A DNA stretch of 64,000 nucleotides, from NCBI GenBank assembly GCA_023381535.1, contig JAMCSN010000240.1, positions 14,206-78,205 of the forward strand, in the 5' to 3' direction. The translations under genes were made by a program, and so were the position numbers. This DNA is from Bacteroidota bacterium (lineage in GTDB: Bacteria > Bacteroidota > Ignavibacteria > Ignavibacteriales > Melioribacteraceae). Shown piece after piece: positions 7,036-16,366 of this stretch. The notes under the pieces are model-generated. The model saw nothing but the letters and a program-made list of their open reading frames with translations, had not been told where the DNA came from and ran no database searches. Each line of letters opens with the position of its first letter. Position 1 is the stretch's first letter.

Positions 7036-10000
7036 GATCACCGAGAGCAATATTGAATCTTTTGCGATCGAGCAGCTCCAATCTCTTGGTTGGGAATATA
7101 TTCACGGTTTAGCAATCGCTCCTGGTGCAGAGCAATCAGAACGGGAAAACTTCGAACAAATTATTTTAATTGATCGTTTAAGAAAATCGCTTTCAATTAT
7201 TAATCCTCAGATTCCTAAAGAAGCGCAAGAACAAGCAATTCAAAAAGTATTGCGTATTTATTCTCCTGAACTTCTTCACAACAACGAAGAATTTCATAAG
7301 CTGTTAGTCGAGAAAGTAAAAATACCTTACCAGCAAGATGGATATGAACGCAGCTATGAAGTAGCACTTATTGATTTCGACAATCTTGAGAACAATCAGT
7401 TCCTTGTAGTAAATCAATTCACCGTTGTAGAAAAAAATCAAAATAAAAGACCTGACATAATTCTCTTTGTAAATGGTTTGCCGCTTGTAGTTATAGAACT
7501 AAAAAATGTAGCCGATGAAAATGCAACTATAGATTCCGCATTTAATCAGATTCAAACATATAAAGTATTCATTCCTTCACTTTTCATTTATAACGCATTT
7601 TGTGTTATCTCAGACGGATTAGAATGTAAAGCCGGAAGCATCTCCGCTGGTTTTAATCGCTTCATGGCTTGGAAAACTTCAGACGGCCAAAAAGAAGCTT
7701 CAAGATTTGCACCTCAACTGGAAGTTCTGATTAAAGGAATGCTTAATCCTAAAACTCTTTTGGATATTGTTCGCAATTTCATTGTCTTCCAAAAAATTAA
7801 GAAAGTTGAGCCGGTGGCGAAATCCCGGATCGAAGAATTCGGGAAAGATTCAAAAACCGGTATTACTCAAATACACACTGAAAAAATTCTATCGGCATAT
7901 CATCAATACTATGCAGTTAAAAAAGCTGTTCAATCAACACTTCGTGCAACCGGTGTTCATTCCCTCTCCTTTGGAGAGGGCAAGGGAGAGGCTGGTAAAG
8001 GTGGTGTTGTTTGGCACACACAAGGTTCCGGTAAAAGTTTAAGTATGGTTTTTTATTCTGGTCTGCTAATAACCACTCCGGAATTGGAAAATCCAACAAT
8101 CGTGGTAATAACGGATCGAAACGATCTCGACAATCAGCTATTCGATACTTTTGCATCCTCGCGACAGTTGCTCCGTCAAGATCCAATTCAAGCGGAAAGC
8201 AGAACTCATTTAAAAGAATTGCTGAAGGTTGCAAGCGGTGGAATTGTATTCACTACCATTCAAAAATTCTTGCCTGAAGACGGTAAGCCTGAATATGATC
8301 TTTTATCAGAAAGAAGAAATATAATTGTAATTGCAGATGAAGCTCACAGAACTCAATACGGTTTTGAAGCTTCACTAAAAGATTTAGTTGATAAAGAAAC
8401 TAAAGAGGTAATCGGAAAACGTATTGCCTATGGTTTGGCAAAATATCTTCGTGATGCTTTACCGAATGCAACGTATATCGGTTTCACCGGAACGCCAATT
8501 GAAAGCAGTGATGTAAACACTCAGCAAGTCTTTGGTCAATATGTTGATATATACGATATAGCAAAATCTGTTGAAGACGGTGCTACTGTAAAAATATATT
8601 ATGAAAGCAGATTAGCAAAAGTAAATCTTGATGAAGAAGGTCGTAGATTAATTGAAGAATTTGACAATGAGCTTGAACAAGAAGAATTAACCGAAACTCA
8701 AAAAGCAAAAGCTAAATGGGCTAAGCTCGAAGCCATTGTTGGTAACAAACAAAGAATAAAAAATCTTGCTAAAGATATTGTTACTCATTTTGAACAGCGG
8801 CAAAGTGTTTTAGATGGTAAAGGAATGATTGTAGCAATGAGCCGTAGAATTGCTATTGATTTATATAATGAAATAATTGAATTAAGACCGGAATGGCATA
8901 ATGACGACCTTGCTAAAGGTGAAATAAAAGTTGTAATGACAGCCGCAAGTTCAGATGGTCCAGTCTTGGCAAAACATCACACAACAAAAGAGCAACGCAG
9001 AAATCTTGCCGATAGAATGAAAGATCCCGCCGATCCTCTCAAACTCGCAATTGTTCGCGATATGTGGCTCACCGGTTTTGATGTTCCCTGTTTGCACACT
9101 CTTTATATCGATAAGCCAATGCGCGGTCATACTCTAATGCAAGCTATCGCTAGAGTCAATAGAGTATTCAAAGACAAAAAAGGCGGACTCATAGTTGATT
9201 ACCTTGGAATCGCAAGTGATCTAAAGAAAGCTCTCTCATTTTATTCTGATTCCGGCGGTAAAGGCGATCCTACAGAAACAATCGATAAAGCTGTTGAATT
9301 GATGCTCGAAAAATTGGAAGTTGTTCAGCAGATGTTTAACGAAGAAAGTAAAACTCAAAATGCAATCAGCGTGGAAGAACCTACAGCTTATTACAAAGGA
9401 AGTTATAAATTTAATTATCCCCGTTTCTTTACTGCAGAACCAAAAGAAAAACTCTCAATACTTCTGCAAGCTGAAGAACATATTCTTGGTCTGCAAGATG
9501 GAAAGAACAGATTCATTCGAGAAGTAACTTATTTGAACCAAGCGTTTGTTTTGGCCATGCCACATCAAGAAGCGGTTGCAATCAAAGAAGAAGTTGCATT
9601 CTTTCAAGCTGTTAAAGCACGCTTAGTCAAATTCATTCCTGAAAGTTCCTCTCCCTTTGGGAGAGGCGGAGGTGAGGGCCTTGAATCTGCTATCAAACAA
9701 ATAATTGATGAAGCAATTAGTTCCGATAAAGTGATAGACATTTTCGAAGCTGCTGGATTAGAAAAACCGGAAATCTCAAAACTCGAAATCCTTTCCGATG
9801 AATTCCTTCTCGAAGTTCAAGGAATGAAACATAAAAACCTTGCAATAGAATTATTGAAAAAATTATTGAACGATGAAATAAAGATTAGAGCAAAATCAAA
9901 TATTGTAGTAAGCAGAAAATTACTTGAGATGTTGGAAAGCTCTATTAAGAAATATCAAAATAATTTGCTCACAACTACAGAAATCATTCAAGAACTAATC

Positions 10001-10339
10001 AACATTGCAAAGCAAATAAAGGAATCGGATAAGGAAGCAGAAAAACTTGGATTAACAAAAGAAGAAGTTGCCTTTTATGATGCTTTGGAAACCAACGACA
10101 GCGCAGTAAAAGTTCTTGGTGATGATACTCTAAAAGTAATTGCAAAAGAAATTGCTGATAAAGTTCGAAAGAATGCTACAATCGATTGGACAATTCGCGA
10201 AAGCGCAAGAGCTAAATTAATGGTGCTTGTAAAAAGAACTCTTTCAAAATACGGCTATCCACCGGATAAGCAGCAGAAGGCAATTGATACAGTTCTCAAA
10301 CAAGCAGAACTTTTTGCGGATTACATAACGACTAATTGA
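7028..10339 (+). CDS. hsdR: Type I restriction enzyme HsdR (endonuclease and translocase)
   Basis: 1103 residues. The N-terminal nuclease has the PD-ExK site D143...E157-L-K159. The SF2 motor follows with Walker A QGSGKSL (G333-S-G-K), DEAH at 437-440, motif III FTGTP and motif VI ARVNR. The C-terminal helical domain docks on HsdM. The enzyme translocates DNA and cuts at a distance from unmethylated sites, with HsdM and HsdS from the left of the window. Two G-rich palindromic repeats sit in frame, before Walker A (SLSFGEGKGE) and at about residues 874-884 (SSPFGRGGGEG). No stop interrupts the frame. Start ATG overlaps the antitoxin stop by 8 bp. An N-terminal partial copy lies at 5416. Confidence 0.95.
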   Translation: MPKITESNIESFAIEQLQSLGWEYIHGLAIAPGAEQSERENFEQIILIDRLRKSLSIINPQIPKEAQEQAIQKVLRIYSPELLHNNEEFHKLLVEKVKIPYQQDGYERSYEVALIDFDNLENNQFLVVNQFTVVEKNQNKRPDIILFVNGLPLVVIELKNVADENATIDSAFNQIQTYKVFIPSLFIYNAFCVISDGLECKAGSISAGFNRFMAWKTSDGQKEASRFAPQLEVLIKGMLNPKTLLDIVRNFIVFQKIKKVEPVAKSRIEEFGKDSKTGITQIHTEKILSAYHQYYAVKKAVQSTLRATGVHSLSFGEGKGEAGKGGVVWHTQGSGKSLSMVFYSGLLITTPELENPTIVVITDRNDLDNQLFDTFASSRQLLRQDPIQAESRTHLKELLKVASGGIVFTTIQKFLPEDGKPEYDLLSERRNIIVIADEAHRTQYGFEASLKDLVDKETKEVIGKRIAYGLAKYLRDALPNATYIGFTGTPIESSDVNTQQVFGQYVDIYDIAKSVEDGATVKIYYESRLAKVNLDEEGRRLIEEFDNELEQEELTETQKAKAKWAKLEAIVGNKQRIKNLAKDIVTHFEQRQSVLDGKGMIVAMSRRIAIDLYNEIIELRPEWHNDDLAKGEIKVVMTAASSDGPVLAKHHTTKEQRRNLADRMKDPADPLKLAIVRDMWLTGFDVPCLHTLYIDKPMRGHTLMQAIARVNRVFKDKKGGLIVDYLGIASDLKKALSFYSDSGGKGDPTETIDKAVELMLEKLEVVQQMFNEESKTQNAISVEEPTAYYKGSYKFNYPRFFTAEPKEKLSILLQAEEHILGLQDGKNRFIREVTYLNQAFVLAMPHQEAVAIKEEVAFFQAVKARLVKFIPESSSPFGRGGGEGLESAIKQIIDEAISSDKVIDIFEAAGLEKPEISKLEILSDEFLLEVQGMKHKNLAIELLKKLLNDEIKIRAKSNIVVSRKLLEMLESSIKKYQNNLLTTTEIIQELINIAKQIKESDKEAEKLGLTKEEVAFYDALETNDSAVKVLGDDTLKVIAKEIADKVRKNATIDWTIRESARAKLMVLVKRTLSKYGYPPDKQQKAIDTVLKQAELFADYITTN
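7962..7991. repeat. G-rich palindromic dispersed repeat inside hsdR, copy 1
   Basis: The sequence has arms CCCTCTCC and GGAGAGGG around TTT, followed by a GGGAGAGG tail. It encodes SLSFGEGKGEA in HsdR, between the helix ending RATGVH and the strand GGVVWHTQG, where such an insertion would be a surface loop. A second copy is at 9648-9678. The identical style suggests an invading REP-like element tolerated in frame. Confidence 0.7.
9648..9678. repeat. G-rich palindromic dispersed repeat inside hsdR, copy 2
   Basis: Arms CCTCTCCC and GGGAGAGG around TTT, followed by CGGAGGTGAGGG. It encodes SSPFGRGGGEG between two helices of the HsdR C-terminal domain. It is the same element family as 7962-7991, read in the same orientation, again without breaking the frame. 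Confidence 0.7.
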
Positions 10340-10364
10340 AAATTAATCTATACCAATATTTGTT

Positions 10365-10503
10365 TTCGTTAATGATCCCGAAGTTCAAGAAAAAGCCGGT
10401 GCAGCTTTAGAATATTGTAAAATACGCATCAGAATATAATTCTCAATATGGCGGCAAACCCTGGAAATATGTTCTTATCCCCCATAGTTCTGTAATGTTG
10501 AAT
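10365..10503 (+). pseudogene. Remnant of a type III restriction / DEAD-helicase R subunit, C-terminus
   Basis: The segment reads FVNDPEVQEKAGAALEYCK in one frame, then after a +1 shift near 10422 continues as KYASEYNSQYGGKPWKYVLI. Together these look like the C-terminal end of a type III restriction R subunit or related helicase, whose family ends with a KPWKYVLIPH-type block. Only about 45 codons remain, without start. It lies 25 bp after hsdR, so the locus has lost another restriction gene. The family call is from pattern memory. Confidence 0.55.
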
Positions 10504-10746
10504 ATGAGTTTCAAGTTACTATCGTATAGATAAAAATGGAATCTTTCATTAAGTTCAAATGTAATTTGCAGTCAAATGAGAGGTCTGTTGAAAGCTGCTC
10601 AAAAGGGCATTATATAAATTAGAGATTACTAAATAGTATACAAATAAAATATCTTTTGGTCTTTATCTACAATTATTATTATGTAGTGAAATACCTTAAG
10701 AGTAATTTCAAGTTTCGTATTTACTCATTTTCTTGGATTACATATT
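10504..10746. other. AT-rich spacer before the three-gene operon
   Basis: No open frame with coding character is seen on either strand. It must hold the promoter of the operon starting at 10747, but I could not find a clean TTTG/TAnnTTTG pair or an operator; the nearest -7-like string is TATCTTTTG near 10660, which has one T too many. Confidence 0.4.
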
Positions 10747-12165
10747 ATGTCCATATTTAATTATCTCGTGCAAGAATTCAACAGATATATCTCTGAAATC
10801 GAACAAAGTCAAAAGCAAAAAAGATTTCTTTACCCAATTAGTCACTCTGATCCAATCTTAATTAAATTACTTTCTCACGTGTCAAAATCTGGTTTCGTCA
10901 TTTTACCTGTCCCTGGTAAACCGGATTGGAATCCCAATAACGATGTTTTCCAACTAGAAAGAAATTTAGCTTTGAATGGAATCAATATCACTAGAGCGTA
11001 TTTATTCCCCATCCGTCATCTCTTGTATGATCCCATTGTGCAAAAACATATTGGACTTGATAAAGAATCTGGTATTGAAGTTCATCTACTATATATTGGG
11101 AATCTCCTTAAAGAAAACAGATTACCCCATATTGATTCACTAGATATTGGTATATGGGATGATGAGGTTATTACTAAAAAACTTGTTTCTAACTCGGATC
11201 ATAGTGTTTCTGAATTACTTATCTCATGTGAAGAAGAAGATCTTGAAGTATATAAAAGAAATCTCGAAGAAATAGAAAAATATTCTGAAATACTTTCCTT
11301 CAGCGATACTAATACTGATCATCCTGATCTTGAAGAACCAATGTTAGCTACAGCTCCTGTGGCAGAATTTTTATCTAAAGTGCTTTGTAAAGGTAATCAT
11401 ATCTCAGAAGATTGTTCTTGGTATCACTCTATTTGGCAATATCTAAGAATATTCGACGCTGTTTCAACTCCAACCTGGCACTCTTCTTTTTATGCAACTG
11501 CTTTGACTCGTGTTTTTAAATCCTCTAATAAAAGTGTTTCAATATTAATTTCTGGAACTGCCGATTACTCTATGCTAGCTCATGTTTTATGGACCTTAGA
11601 AAAGAATGTTGATATTAGTTATAAAATAACAGTTCTTGATTTATGTGAAACTCCTCTATTTTTATGCAAGTGGTATGCAAAGTTGCACAACACAAATGTC
11701 GAAATTATTGCTGAAGATATCTTCAAATATTCTCCATCAAATAATTTTGATCTAATTATAACAGATGCCTTCCTAACACGCTTCCCGTATGAAGATAGAA
11801 AGAAAGTCCTAATAAAATGGAAATCTTTATTAAATGAAAATGGAAGTATTGTTACAACTGTAAGGTTAGGTGGGGATTCACTTGGTATCCCGCGTAAAGG
11901 AAGCGAAAAGCAATCCAATCTTTTCGCTAATAACATTAAAATGAATTATACTTTTTGGCGTAATTTTCTATCCATATCTTTAACTGAATTAGAAGAAAAA
12001 AGCAAACAATATGCATCTAGTATGACTAGCTATTCAGCTGGTCAAAAAAAAGATGTCGTTAATATGTTCTCTGAGTGTGGATTCAATATTATTGAATCAA
12101 TAGAAAAAGAAGTTAAAGGAGAGCTAGAACCTACTGTATACTTGGAAATTCATGCAAAGAAATAA
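10747..12165 (+). CDS. Protein with C-terminal SAM-dependent methyltransferase domain, first gene of an unrecognised operon
   Basis: 472 residues. The C-terminal half is a class I methyltransferase: motif I-like SILISGTADYSML (about 265-277), the acidic end of strand 2 in ITVLDLCE, the AEDIF segment and FDLIITDAF (about 335-343) as motif IV. The glycine loop is reduced (SGTADYS instead of GxGxG). The N-terminal 200 residues, with FVILPVPGKPDWN and a conserved-looking HLLYDP segment, match nothing I know. The substrate is unknown; the sequence shows neither DPPY nor other DNA-methylase catalytic motifs, so a protein, small-molecule or RNA target is as likely. The next gene starts 14 bp downstream. 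Confidence 0.7.
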   Translation: MSIFNYLVQEFNRYISEIEQSQKQKRFLYPISHSDPILIKLLSHVSKSGFVILPVPGKPDWNPNNDVFQLERNLALNGINITRAYLFPIRHLLYDPIVQKHIGLDKESGIEVHLLYIGNLLKENRLPHIDSLDIGIWDDEVITKKLVSNSDHSVSELLISCEEEDLEVYKRNLEEIEKYSEILSFSDTNTDHPDLEEPMLATAPVAEFLSKVLCKGNHISEDCSWYHSIWQYLRIFDAVSTPTWHSSFYATALTRVFKSSNKSVSILISGTADYSMLAHVLWTLEKNVDISYKITVLDLCETPLFLCKWYAKLHNTNVEIIAEDIFKYSPSNNFDLIITDAFLTRFPYEDRKKVLIKWKSLLNENGSIVTTVRLGGDSLGIPRKGSEKQSNLFANNIKMNYTFWRNFLSISLTELEEKSKQYASSMTSYSAGQKKDVVNMFSECGFNIIESIEKEVKGELEPTVYLEIHAKK

Positions 12166-12179
12166 ATGGAAATATTATA

Positions 12180-15100
12180 GTGAAAAATGAATTCGTTACT
12201 AAAATTGAATATTTAATATCGGAACTTACATTTCCCATCCCCGTAATTGAGTATGATGATCAGTCTGAATATTTGATTACAAAAAATCCTATAATATGGC
12301 GAGATCTTCGTGTTAATTTTTTATTAATTAAGAATTGTCTCTCATTCGAAAAAATAATTAACGAGACAAAAAATTCTTATGCAGAAAGTCTCATATTTGT
12401 TCTTTTACCAGAAATATTTCCATCTTTATCATATTTAGTTCTTGAGAATTATCTAGTTTTTTTCCCAATTGATGTTCAATCTATCGAACAAAATAAATGT
12501 AATCTGCCTGATTTAATAGATTATAAGTTCCATAGATTGTTTTACCTGAGTCGCACATTTGAAGATACATTATTCGATCAAAAATTATTTGATGAGTTCC
12601 TTCTTAATTCTAAAATACAGAATAAATATTCATCAAATCTTTCTTCAGTGTTAAAAAATCGTCAGTTGAATCCAGCTGATTGGGTTGACCATCCTCTCTG
12701 TGATAAAATTAAATCCTCATTTGAAAAAGATGATCTACAAGTTTTGGTTGGGGCTAGTTCTTCTGGTAAAACTACTTTAGCATTCCAAATTGGTTGGAAA
12801 GAAAACCTCAATGGGAAATTGGTCAATTATATGAATATGAATCAATTTCAAAATGTTACTCTAAAGTTTTCATTATTTCTTCTTGAACTACAGAAGGGCA
12901 ATAACAGTTTATTGATCATTGATGATATTCAATCAAACCCTAATTCAAGTATTTTTATTTTTCGTATTATTGAACTTACTCGTAAGTGTTCCATTATTCC
13001 TCTATGTCGTTTGTTATTATTAACATGGCCTAATTTTGTAGAAACCCTTTCTAATGAATTATCAGATTCAAAAGTTTTGCATATAACATCTGAACAGATC
13101 AGAAATGGTTTAATTAAAAAAACATTCCCCGATCTAATTGACAAGAGAGTTCAAGAAATTATTGACTCTTACGGATCAGACTTGTTTTTATTAAATGCGT
13201 GTTTGAAATATTTTGAGAAAAACAATTTCATCCCATCTAATTCTGATCTTGCTGAATACTTTTTAAGTCTATGGCATGATCAAAGTGATGCTTTAAAAGA
13301 AAACGATGCAAAACGAATTCTTATTGTTGTTTGTGCATTGGGTAGGTTCGATCTATATATCAGCAAGCCATTTTTATTTGAAGTATCTGGCTGCCATGAA
13401 GAAACTCTTGATTTATTAATAGAAAAGCAAATATTAAGATATATTCAAGGCTTATTAACTATTGGACATCGTTCATTTGCTATTTTGTTAGGTGATTTTC
13501 TTGAAAGCGAAAATATATGGCTGGAAGTCGAAAAGAAAAATGGTCCACGCAATATCTCTGATACTATTCTTCTCTTTTTAAGATCACTCCCTCCACCTAA
13601 AACTTTAGAAACATTAAGATTATTACAAAATCAATCGGGTTTTAAAGGCAATATTAATTTATCTCAGAGGACTGGGGCACTTATTGAAGTTTGGAAAGCT
13701 TTTGAGTCAGTTCTTGAAAGAATTTCTTCTCAACAAGAGATTGATCCATCATGGGGTAAGACACCATCATCTGTCATGTTTGCCACTCAGTCATTGTGTG
13801 CAATTGGAAAAAATAAAGAAGCCGAAAAAAGCATGAATTTCCTGCGCACTATATGGCATACAGATCAGAAAAACGACATATTTATTGATTTGAGTAAATT
13901 ACCGACAAAGGAAGATTTTGAAAAGATACATGATAGAATGGTTGAAGAGGACCATAATTACTTAGTCAATAATAGTGTTCTAAAATGGGAATCAAGCCAA
14001 TCACTTAATATGTCATTAATGCATAAAAACTGGTTACTAGGTGTATTACTTACCGCAGAGGCTACTTATGATGATAAAAGCGATTACAAGAAAAAACTTC
14101 TTGAATATATATTCAGAACTCAATTAAATAGCGGTGCATTTTATCCTGAAAGAGTTCCATGGGTTACCGCGAGAATTCTTATCGGATTAGCAGCTGCGGG
14201 CGTTACTTCTGCTTATAGTCCTAATGTAAGAAAAGCAATTGATTGGTTATTAAAACCACAAAGTGAGGGTGGTGCGATCACGGATGGTATTTGGCATTCT
14301 GGCACTGGTAGTTGGAATACAGATTTGGAAGTAACCTCTATGTGTGTATTAGCTCTTATAAATTCTGGAGTTGATCCAAACGATTTGAGACTAAATAGAG
14401 CTAAAACATTCATTTACTCTAGTAAAACTCAATGGGTAAATCCTACAAATATTCTTGATGGCGCATTAGCTGCTGAGGCTTTTATCACTCTTGGTGGAAG
14501 TTGGGATGACATTGCAAATGAAGTCAAGGAAATTTCCCAATGGACACGTGCTGAATCATTTTGGAAATCAGCGAATAAAGGCTCAAATGAAACTTTTACT
14601 CAGTCATGCAGAGTATCTCAAATTTCTTCACATTTAGTCAATATTGGTTGGTCAGCTATTAAAATTGATTTACCCGCTTTAGTAAATGCATTTACAATAC
14701 CAAGAATTATAATCACCAAGAAAGAATCTAAAGATGAAGTTCGTCCAATTATTTCAACCAATTCATTAGATCGTTCGTTAACAAATGCCTTGAATCAGTT
14801 AGAAATGATAAAAAAAATTGGATTATCTGATTTAACAGTGGTCGGTGATTATAAACGCTTTGATGAAAAAGTGAGAAATCGATTAATCGATTGGAAAAGA
14901 AGCATTGTTAATCCGTTGATAAATAAATCATCCGCACACGAGAATTTTCTAATATGGGCTGCTCCTGGTAGTGGAAAAACATTTTTCATTCAAGAGATTG
15001 CAAAGGAAATCAAAAATGATATTGACTATATTGAGATAAATCTTGCTCTAATGAGTAAAGAAAAAGTTATTGATTCTTTGCAAGAAGCTAAAAATAATTC

Positions 15101-15644
15101 ACGTTCAGTTTTATGTTTGATTGATGAAGTAGATGCTCGTTCAGATGAAACATGGCCATATGAAGAAATTTTCTCTTTCTTAGACTTGAATACTAAGGAC
15201 GATAAAAAAATTGTTTATGTTTTAATCGGAAGCTCCAGTAGTGGTATTGAAGGATTGACGCTAAATATTTCTAAGCGATTAAAAGGAAAAGATCTTGTTG
15301 ATCGAATACCTAATGATCGTAGATTCACAATCCCCAAGCTTGAGGAGATGGATAAAGTAATTCTGTTTGTTCATCAAATACTATTAGCTTCCAAAAAACG
15401 AGGGGGAAATCTTATTCAGTTTGAGAAACTGGCTCTATATTATATAATTTTAAATGAATCATTGAGTTCTCCTAGGCAACTTAGAGATTTTGCTATTTCA
15501 GCGGTTCAACGCGTTGCTATTGATGAAGATAAATTAAGATATGTCGATTTATTTGCAAAGGGAAATCCTGAAAGTCATCGTTTCTGGTCAAAGGAACAAC
15601 CTCTATCAGAAAGACTTTCAGAAACTTTTATACTTTTTGAATAA
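12180..15644 (+). CDS. Large STAND-like / toroid / AAA+ ATPase, core of an unrecognised operon
   Basis: 1154 residues starting at GTG. Order of domains: unknown N-terminus (1-170); first P-loop module with Walker A GASSSGKTT (191-199) and Walker B LLIIDDIQ (D248, D249), followed by a helical STAND-like region; from about 620 to 820 an alpha/alpha toroid resembling squalene-cyclase/prenyltransferase repeats (QW-like blocks around GGAITDGIW and GSWNTDLEVTSMCVLAL, but no DxDD catalytic motif); and a C-terminal AAA+ module with Walker A APGSGKT (928-934) and Walker B LCLIDE (D982, E983). Two ATPases on one chain around a toroid suggest a sensor-switch defence protein. I know no described family with this layout. 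It is probably translated with both neighbours. Confidence 0.7.
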   Translation: MKNEFVTKIEYLISELTFPIPVIEYDDQSEYLITKNPIIWRDLRVNFLLIKNCLSFEKIINETKNSYAESLIFVLLPEIFPSLSYLVLENYLVFFPIDVQSIEQNKCNLPDLIDYKFHRLFYLSRTFEDTLFDQKLFDEFLLNSKIQNKYSSNLSSVLKNRQLNPADWVDHPLCDKIKSSFEKDDLQVLVGASSSGKTTLAFQIGWKENLNGKLVNYMNMNQFQNVTLKFSLFLLELQKGNNSLLIIDDIQSNPNSSIFIFRIIELTRKCSIIPLCRLLLLTWPNFVETLSNELSDSKVLHITSEQIRNGLIKKTFPDLIDKRVQEIIDSYGSDLFLLNACLKYFEKNNFIPSNSDLAEYFLSLWHDQSDALKENDAKRILIVVCALGRFDLYISKPFLFEVSGCHEETLDLLIEKQILRYIQGLLTIGHRSFAILLGDFLESENIWLEVEKKNGPRNISDTILLFLRSLPPPKTLETLRLLQNQSGFKGNINLSQRTGALIEVWKAFESVLERISSQQEIDPSWGKTPSSVMFATQSLCAIGKNKEAEKSMNFLRTIWHTDQKNDIFIDLSKLPTKEDFEKIHDRMVEEDHNYLVNNSVLKWESSQSLNMSLMHKNWLLGVLLTAEATYDDKSDYKKKLLEYIFRTQLNSGAFYPERVPWVTARILIGLAAAGVTSAYSPNVRKAIDWLLKPQSEGGAITDGIWHSGTGSWNTDLEVTSMCVLALINSGVDPNDLRLNRAKTFIYSSKTQWVNPTNILDGALAAEAFITLGGSWDDIANEVKEISQWTRAESFWKSANKGSNETFTQSCRVSQISSHLVNIGWSAIKIDLPALVNAFTIPRIIITKKESKDEVRPIISTNSLDRSLTNALNQLEMIKKIGLSDLTVVGDYKRFDEKVRNRLIDWKRSIVNPLINKSSAHENFLIWAAPGSGKTFFIQEIAKEIKNDIDYIEINLALMSKEKVIDSLQEAKNNSRSVLCLIDEVDARSDETWPYEEIFSFLDLNTKDDKKIVYVLIGSSSSGIEGLTLNISKRLKGKDLVDRIPNDRRFTIPKLEEMDKVILFVHQILLASKKRGGNLIQFEKLALYYIILNESLSSPRQLRDFAISAVQRVAIDEDKLRYVDLFAKGNPESHRFWSKEQPLSERLSETFILFE

Positions 15645-15661
15645 TACTAAGGAGCATAGCC

Positions 15662-16231
15662 ATGCATAAAAAATTTAGTGCAATCATAATTCATGGAAGT
15701 TTTGGAGATCCAAATGAAAACTGGTTTCCATGGTTAGACAAGGAATTAACAAAAATAGGTGTTAGTTGTATTCGTCCTCAACTTCCTACTCCAACTGGAC
15801 AATATTTAGAAAATTGGGAAAAGATATTTTGGGCAAACATAAAATCAATAGATGAAAATACTATTTTAATAGGTCATAGTTTAGCCCCTGCTTTTATTCT
15901 CAACATATTACAACAAATTAAAAAGCCAGTATTTTCAACTATTCTTGTTTCTCCATTTATCAGAAAACTTGGATTACCTGAATTTGATCGTGTAAATATT
16001 TCATTCATCAAGGGTCCATTTAATTGGCTTAGAATAATAAAAAATGCTGGGAAAATAAGAATATTTGTAGGTGATAATGACCCTTACGTGCCTTATGTAG
16101 CAGTTCAAGAGGTTGCATCAAAGTTAAATGCAAAGATATCAGTGATTCACAATGGAGGTCATTTAAATGCTGAAGCTGGATTTACTAAATTCCCACTTTT
16201 ATTGGAAGAACTAATTAAATTAATGAAGTAA
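15662..16231 (+). CDS. RBBP9/YdeN-family serine hydrolase
   Basis: 189 residues, alpha/beta hydrolase fold of the small RBBP9/YdeN type. It has HGSFGDPNENW near the N-terminus, nucleophile elbow GHSLAP (S73), acid in VGDNDPYVP (D138 or D140) and histidine in NGGHLNAEAGF (H167), so the triad is complete. Length is normal. A strong ribosome binding site (AAGGAG, 15650-15655) lies 18 bp after the ATPase gene, marking it as the third gene of the operon. Its substrate is unknown. In this setting it could be an effector, for example an esterase or lipase-like enzyme acting on a metabolite, or a regulatory hydrolase reversing the methyltransferase product. Both ideas are inference. Confidence 0.8.
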   Translation: MHKKFSAIIIHGSFGDPNENWFPWLDKELTKIGVSCIRPQLPTPTGQYLENWEKIFWANIKSIDENTILIGHSLAPAFILNILQQIKKPVFSTILVSPFIRKLGLPEFDRVNISFIKGPFNWLRIIKNAGKIRIFVGDNDPYVPYVAVQEVASKLNAKISVIHNGGHLNAEAGFTKFPLLLEELIKLMK

Positions 16232-16366
16232 TTTATTATTAATAATTTTTTTTCAACTAATAATTGTTGTTGACTATTAATAAACAAATTTTAATTGTCA
16301 TTCAGTATTTACTAATTATTAGGATATTTTTAGGAATAACTTTTCCCTAAGTTATAATACGAATTA

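Noticed and set aside
7824..7848. Third palindromic insert in hsdR (CCCGG...CGGG around residues 266-273)
   Set aside because: The arms are short and imperfect and the residues fit a normal charged linker, so the evidence is too weak compared with the two G-rich copies.
7767..8234. Open frames overlapping the first hsdR repeat on both strands
   Set aside because: Shadows of hsdR; they include the Walker A region out of frame.
12180..15644. Reading the toroid region as an active terpene cyclase or prenyltransferase
   Set aside because: Neither a DxDD motif nor the zinc ligands of prenyltransferases are visible; only the repeat pattern is similar.
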